6,166 bases of DNA. It comes from Methanothrix sp. GTDB taxonomy: Archaea; Halobacteriota; Methanosarcinia; Methanotrichales; Methanotrichaceae. The notes beneath the pieces were generated by a model. It had not been told where the DNA came from. It saw only the letters and a list, made by a program, of their open reading frames with translations, and did not search any database. This document shows positions 5,592 through 6,166 of the stretch, in pieces; within the stretch, counting starts at the first letter, position 1; each line of letters begins with the position of its first letter. Location: NCBI GenBank assembly GCA_028688175.1, contig JAQTYS010000160.1:1-6166 (forward strand), in the 5' to 3' direction. Both the position numbers and the translations under genes were made by a program.

Positions 5592-6166
5592 ATGACAATG
5601 TCACTTATGAATATGAATCCTGATCTTGCCGTCATCGGCGGCGTGGGCTTTGCCCTGGAAGGTCTGGCCGATGAGGTGGATACGCCCTACGGAAAAGTGC
5701 CCATCGTCCGCAGCCGCCTGAAGGGACAGAAGATCATTTTCATCTCCCGACATGGAGATGGCCGGGACGGACATCTGCCTCCTCACAAAGTCAACTACCG
5801 GGCCATTATCTCCGCTGCCAGGATATCAGGCGCGAGCTGCATCATCTCCACCAACACCGTGGGCAGCATGGCCGGGCATCCCATGGGCAGCATCTTTTTG
5901 CCCAGCGACTTTGTGGAGTTCACCAAATGCCGTCCTAATACCTTCTTTGAAGATAGAGCGGTTCATGTGGATATGGGCTCCCCCTACTGCCCGCATCTTC
6001 GCCGCTCATTAATTGAAGCCGCCGGCTCGCTGGGCCAGACGGTGGGTGTGGGCGTCTATGTCTGTGCTGAGGGTCCCCATCTGGAGTCGCCCGCCCAGAT
6101 CAGAATGATGCGCCTGTTTGGAGATGTGGTGGGCATGACCGGCTATCCTGAGGTAGTGCTGGCCAG
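5592..6166 (+). CDS. mtnP: S-methyl-5'-thioadenosine / thioinosine phosphorylase family protein (3' end outside window)
   Basis: The first 191 residues of a class I purine nucleoside phosphorylase of the MTAP type, which cleaves methylthioadenosine (or methylthioinosine, or other purine nucleosides) with phosphate to the base and methylthioribose-1-phosphate, the substrate of MtnA. Seen: the N-terminal loop VIGGVGF (14-20), the phosphate-site RHG at 53-55, LPPHKVNYRA (62-71), IISTNTVGSM (84-93), DFVEFTKCRPNTFF (106-119), and YVCAEGPHLESPAQIR followed by GMTGYPEVVLA. It follows mtnA by 21 bases, surely in one operon. GAGG at 5584-5587 lies 4 bases before the ATG at 5592 and 10 before an in-frame ATG at 5598, so the exact start is uncertain. 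The C-terminal residues that separate adenosine- from inosine-type enzymes are cut off. Oddities: valine at position 18, where Thr or Ser usually contacts phosphate, and two extra residues between RHG and PPH. Confidence 0.9.
   Translation, partial: MTMSLMNMNPDLAVIGGVGFALEGLADEVDTPYGKVPIVRSRLKGQKIIFISRHGDGRDGHLPPHKVNYRAIISAARISGASCIISTNTVGSMAGHPMGSIFLPSDFVEFTKCRPNTFFEDRAVHVDMGSPYCPHLRRSLIEAAGSLGQTVGVGVYVCAEGPHLESPAQIRMMRLFGDVVGMTGYPEVVLA

Overview
The window looks archaeal, most likely from an acetate-using methanogen of the Methanosarcinales, with Methanothrix (Methanosaeta) as the best guess. Support: a geranylgeranyl-reductase-type flavoprotein beside an isoprenyl diphosphate synthase, GGTGAT/GGAGGT ribosome binding sites with very short leaders, oligo-T stops without hairpins, and two small exported proteins rich in N-glycosylation sequons. 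The genus is an inference from memory of protein style; no search was run.

Left block (1-3019, all +). The 3' end of an unidentified gene overlaps by 4 bases (ATGA) a GGR-family prenyl reductase. After 26 bases comes a polyprenyl diphosphate synthase, and after 51 more a flavodoxin-fold FMN protein with a cluster of four cysteines. They look co-transcribed, and the run ends at a T-tract around 3044. The synthase would build an isoprenoid chain and the reductase would saturate it, either for archaeol-type membrane lipids or for the side chain of a quinone-like carrier such as methanophenazine. The flavoprotein could be an electron donor, but only its position suggests this.

Middle block (about 3050-4462). 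Two unrelated small secreted proteins of unknown function lie tail to tail: a cysteine-rich one on + (3127-3807) and a beta-rich, sequon-rich one on - (3893-4462). The 85 bases between their stop codons hold a T-tract and an imperfect inverted repeat. By eye this block is more AT-rich than its flanks.

Right block (4463-6166). A 97-base divergent AT-rich region separates the minus-strand gene from mtnA (5-methylthioribose-1-phosphate isomerase), followed 21 bases later by a purine nucleoside phosphorylase of the MTA/MTI phosphorylase family that runs off the window. Together they would convert methylthioadenosine (or methylthioinosine) and phosphate to methylthioribose-1-phosphate and then methylthioribulose-1-phosphate. 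No tRNA, rRNA, CRISPR array or mobile element was seen, and no gene-free stretch exceeds about 120 bases.
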